Of a DNA stretch of 8,951 nucleotides, positions 6,523 through 8,951 are shown piece by piece (position 1 is the first letter of the stretch; each line of letters starts with the position of its first letter). Origin of the DNA: an uncultured Collinsella sp. (GTDB lineage Bacteria > Actinomycetota > Coriobacteriia > Coriobacteriales > Coriobacteriaceae); the NCBI GenBank assembly GCA_900548565.1, contig URKV01000075.1:1-8951 (forward strand). Reading direction: 5' to 3'. The notes under the pieces are model-generated. The model was not told the DNA's origin, ran no database searches, and worked only from the letters and a program-made list of their open reading frames with translations. The translations under genes were made by a program, and so were the position numbers.

Positions 6523-6744
6523 CTACGCGGCGGTCACGGACAGGGCGTGGAACTTCTCGCCGGCGCCCTCGACGGCGGCGGCGAGCTGCTCGGCGGTCAC
6601 GGTGTCGGCGCACTCTACCTGGACGGTCTGGGTCTCGTGATCGGCGTCGGCGTCGGTCACGCCTGCCACGTTGAGCAGCGCCGTCTCGACAGTGGCGTCG
6701 CAGTGGCCGCACATGAGGCCAGAAGTCTTGATTGTGTATCGCAT
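6523..6744 (-). CDS. copZ: CopZ-like copper chaperone (heavy-metal-associated domain)
   Basis: A 73-residue single HMA domain. Known members carry Cu(I) in the cytosol and hand it to the CopA ATPase or to CsoR. The metal-binding motif is G9-L-M-C12-G-H-C15, close to the N-terminus as expected, followed by the VETALLNVAGVTDADADHETQTVQVE pattern of the beta-alpha-beta fold. The start at 6744 is chosen because GGGAGGA (6751-6757) lies six bases upstream. The frame remains open upstream to 6855, but those residues have no HMA character. It lies 147 bases downstream of the copA stop and 135 bases upstream of csoR, on the same strand. Confidence 0.9.
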   Translation of the reverse strand: MRYTIKTSGLMCGHCDATVETALLNVAGVTDADADHETQTVQVECADTVTAEQLAAAVEGAGEKFHALSVTAA

Positions 6745-6891
6745 GGGTATTCCTCCCTGTTGTGTCGGCTTTCCCAGGCACCCGACCTTGACCTTCAAGC
6801 CGTCGCTCGCGTACCAAAGTACGCGTCGCTCCTCTTTCAGGTCAATCTCGGGCACCTGGAAAACCCGTTCTAAATGGACTTAATGGTGAGC
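6745..6891. other. copA-copZ intergenic region with short hairpin
   Basis: This 147-bp gap contains a perfect 7-bp stem CGCGTAC (6808-6814) / GTACGCG (6819-6825) with loop CAAA. No T-run follows, so it does not look like a terminator; copZ may be cotranscribed with copA. A frame continuous with copZ is open through most of it, starting from a GTG at 6855 without a clear ribosome binding site. Confidence 0.45.
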
Positions 6892-8951
6892 TTATTTTGC
6901 CACTTTTGGCTTAAAGGATTTTAAGCGCAGCGCATTGCTTACGACGCAGACACTCGACAGGCTCATGGCCGCGGCGCCAAACATCGGCGAGAGTTGCCAA
7001 CCGGTGAGGGGGAAGAACACGCCCGCCGCCAGCGGAATGCCGATGCCGTTGTAGAACAGCGCCCAGAACAGGTCCTGCTTGATGTTGCGGATCGTGGCGC
7101 GCGAAAGCTCGATGGCGCGGGCGACGTCCATGAGGTCGCTGCGCATGAGTACCACGTCGGCGCCCTCCTTGGCGATGTCGGCGCCGGTGCCGATGGCAAG
7201 GCCCACGTCGGCGCGCGCCAGGGCGGGGGAGTCGTTGATGCCGTCGCCCACCATGGCAACCATGCTGCCCGCGTCTTGCAGCTCGCGCACGTGGCGTTCC
7301 TTGTCGGCGGGGAGGACGTCGGCGATGACCTGCTTGCTGTTCAGTCCCACGCGGCGGGCGATGGCCTCGGCCGTCACGCGGTTGTCGCCGGTGAGCATGC
7401 GCACGTCGACGCCAAGCGAGCGCAGTGCGGCGATGGCCCCGGCGCTCGTCTCCTTGACCTCGTCAGCCACGGCAATGGTGCCGGCAAGCTCGCCGTTCTT
7501 GGCAAAGAACAGCGGCGTCTTGCCCTCGGCCGCGAACTGTTCGGCAAGGCCGGCGGGAACCTTCACGCCCAGCTCGTCCATCAGACGCACGTTGCCGGCG
7601 GCGATGACATTCTGCCCCTCGCGTGCCGTAACGCCTCGCCCGGGCACGGCGGTAAAGTCCTCGACCATGCGTGCGACGATTCCGCGCGCCTCGCACTCGG
7701 CCATAATCGCCTCGGCCAGCGGGTGCTCGCTTGAGCGCTCCAGCGCAGCGGCCAGCTTGAGCAATGCCTTTTCGCTCATGGCGGGCGAGCCGTCAGCGCG
7801 CGTGGCTACCGTGATATCGGTCACAGCCGGCTTGCCGAGGGTGACGGTGCCCGTCTTGTCGAGCACCACGGTGCCCACGCTGCGTAGGTTCTCCAGCGCC
7901 TCGGCGCTCTTAAACAGAATGCCCATTTCGGCGCCCTTGCCGGTGCCGACCATAATGGCGACGGGCGTGGCCAGGCCCAGCGCGCACGGACAGCTGATCA
8001 CCAGCACGGCCACGGCGGAGGTGAGCGCCTCGTTTATGCTGCCGGTCAGTGCCATCCACACCGCAAAGGTCACAGCCGAGATCACGAACACCACGGGCAC
8101 GAACACGCCGGCGACTTTGTCGGCCATGCGGGCGATAGGCGCCTTGGTGGCGTTGGCGTCCTCGACGAGCTGGATAATCTTGGCGAGCGACGTGTCGGCG
8201 CCCACGCGTGTGGCACGGAAGGTAAACGAGCCGGTACGGTTGACAGTGGCGGCGTTGACGGTGTCGCCGGCGGTCTTTTCCACGGGGATGGACTCGCCGG
8301 TGAGCGCGCTCTCGTCCACGGCCGAAGCGCCCTCGAGTACGACGCCGTCGACAGGGATGGACTCGCCGGGGCGCACACGCAGCACCTGGCCGGGAAGGAT
8401 GGCGTCGACGTCCACAGCGGTCTCGGTGCCGTCGTCGGCCACGACGGTCGCGGTCTTGGGCGCCAGGTCGATGAGCGCCTCGATGGCGCCGCCGGTTTTG
8501 GACTTGCTGCGCGTCTCGAGGTATTTGCCCACGGTGACCAGCGACAGGATCGTGCCCGCGCTCTCAAAATACAGATTGTCCATGCCCGTCATCATGGCCT
8601 CGTGGACCTGACCCGCGGCTAGCTGGTCGGCCATGATGAACATGGCGTAGAGCGACCAGGCGATGGAGGCGGTGGCGCCCACGGCAATAAGGGCGTCCAT
8701 GGTGGGCGCGCCGTGCACGAGCGATTTAAACCCGTTGATAAAGTACGCGTCGTTGACATAGACGATGGGGATGAGCAGGACGAGCTCGGTGAGCGCGAGC
8801 GTCATGCTGTGGGTGTGGTCGGTGAAGATGCCGGGCAGCGGCCAGCCGAGCATGTGCCCCATGCCTATGTAAAACAGCGGGATGAGGAAGATAATCGAGA
8901 TGATGAGGCGGGTGCGCATGGCGGAGGCGGCGGCCTCCAGCTTTTTGGTGG
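6892..8951 (-). CDS. copA: Copper-exporting P1B-type ATPase, N-terminus outside window
   Basis: An inner-membrane pump that exports Cu(I) using ATP. The reading frame stays open to the window edge (TKKLEAAASAMRTR...), so the ATG at 8919 is internal and 685 residues are visible; the cytosolic N-terminal HMA domain(s) lie beyond the edge. Numbering from that internal Met: TGE 207-209 (actuator), C310-P-C312 (transmembrane Cu site), DKTGT 354-358 (phosphorylated Asp354), H399-P400 (nucleotide binding), GDGIND 558-563 (hinge). Y623-N624-x4-P and M652-x2-SS-x5-N complete the signature of the P1B-1 (Cu+/Ag+) class, separating it from Zn/Cd/Pb pumps. About eight membrane segments would be expected, and those downstream of the first pair are visible. 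The C-terminus KSFKPKVAK is normal. The gene leads the copper cluster, so its promoter and any CsoR operator should lie outside the window. Confidence 0.96.
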   Translation of the reverse strand, partial: TKKLEAAASAMRTRLIISIIFLIPLFYIGMGHMLGWPLPGIFTDHTHSMTLALTELVLLIPIVYVNDAYFINGFKSLVHGAPTMDALIAVGATASIAWSLYAMFIMADQLAAGQVHEAMMTGMDNLYFESAGTILSLVTVGKYLETRSKSKTGGAIEALIDLAPKTATVVADDGTETAVDVDAILPGQVLRVRPGESIPVDGVVLEGASAVDESALTGESIPVEKTAGDTVNAATVNRTGSFTFRATRVGADTSLAKIIQLVEDANATKAPIARMADKVAGVFVPVVFVISAVTFAVWMALTGSINEALTSAVAVLVISCPCALGLATPVAIMVGTGKGAEMGILFKSAEALENLRSVGTVVLDKTGTVTLGKPAVTDITVATRADGSPAMSEKALLKLAAALERSSEHPLAEAIMAECEARGIVARMVEDFTAVPGRGVTAREGQNVIAAGNVRLMDELGVKVPAGLAEQFAAEGKTPLFFAKNGELAGTIAVADEVKETSAGAIAALRSLGVDVRMLTGDNRVTAEAIARRVGLNSKQVIADVLPADKERHVRELQDAGSMVAMVGDGINDSPALARADVGLAIGTGADIAKEGADVVLMRSDLMDVARAIELSRATIRNIKQDLFWALFYNGIGIPLAAGVFFPLTGWQLSPMFGAAAMSLSSVCVVSNALRLKSFKPKVAK

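Noticed and set aside
7079..8611. 510-aa + strand frame opposite copA
   Set aside because: It is a Ser/Ala/Thr-rich shadow of the copA coding sequence; copA has every expected catalytic motif.

Overview
The window looks like a chromosomal contig end from a high-GC Gram-positive gut bacterium, most plausibly a Coriobacteriia member close to Collinsella. This placement is inferred from the GC-rich codon use, the AGGAGG-type ribosome binding sites, the gene types and the intergenic palindromes built on GGGGACA. It was not tested by any search. The first 48 bases are not genomic: they are an Illumina Nextera P7 adapter, so the true sequence starts at 49.

Left part (49-2267, + strand): a GltD-type glutamate synthase small subunit / FAD-NAD(P)H oxidoreductase that has lost its 5' end, a hairpin, a 300-bp stretch with no credible gene, and a 235-aa protein of unknown function.

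Centre (2304-3843): the most interesting part. A 358-aa protein joins an AbiEi-like region to a C-terminal PD-(D/E)XK (DUF559/Vsr-like) nuclease-type domain. Its gene is flanked by six copies of a 57-bp palindromic element, each with 15-bp inverted arms reading GTCTCGATCTGTAAC / GTTACAGATCGAGAC around a 27-bp loop. Four copies lie upstream with an exact 80-bp period and end ten bases before the ribosome binding site. Two lie downstream with an 81-bp period. Arm changes are partly compensated. This could be an undescribed nuclease-plus-palindrome unit, but the functional link is inference.

Right of centre (3994-5967): a metal-dependent amidohydrolase of the imidazolonepropionase/prolidase-like type on the + strand, a strong bidirectional terminator, and a convergent gene on the - strand for a small membrane protein with a C-terminal zinc ribbon.

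Right part (6115-8951, - strand): a copper-homeostasis cluster in the order copA (Cu+ P1B-type ATPase, N-terminus outside the window), copZ-like chaperone, csoR copper sensor. CsoR would sense cytosolic Cu(I), CopZ would carry it and CopA would export it. The copZ-csoR gap holds a perfect 24-bp inverted repeat, and the csoR 3' flank holds another palindrome and a 9-bp tandem repeat.
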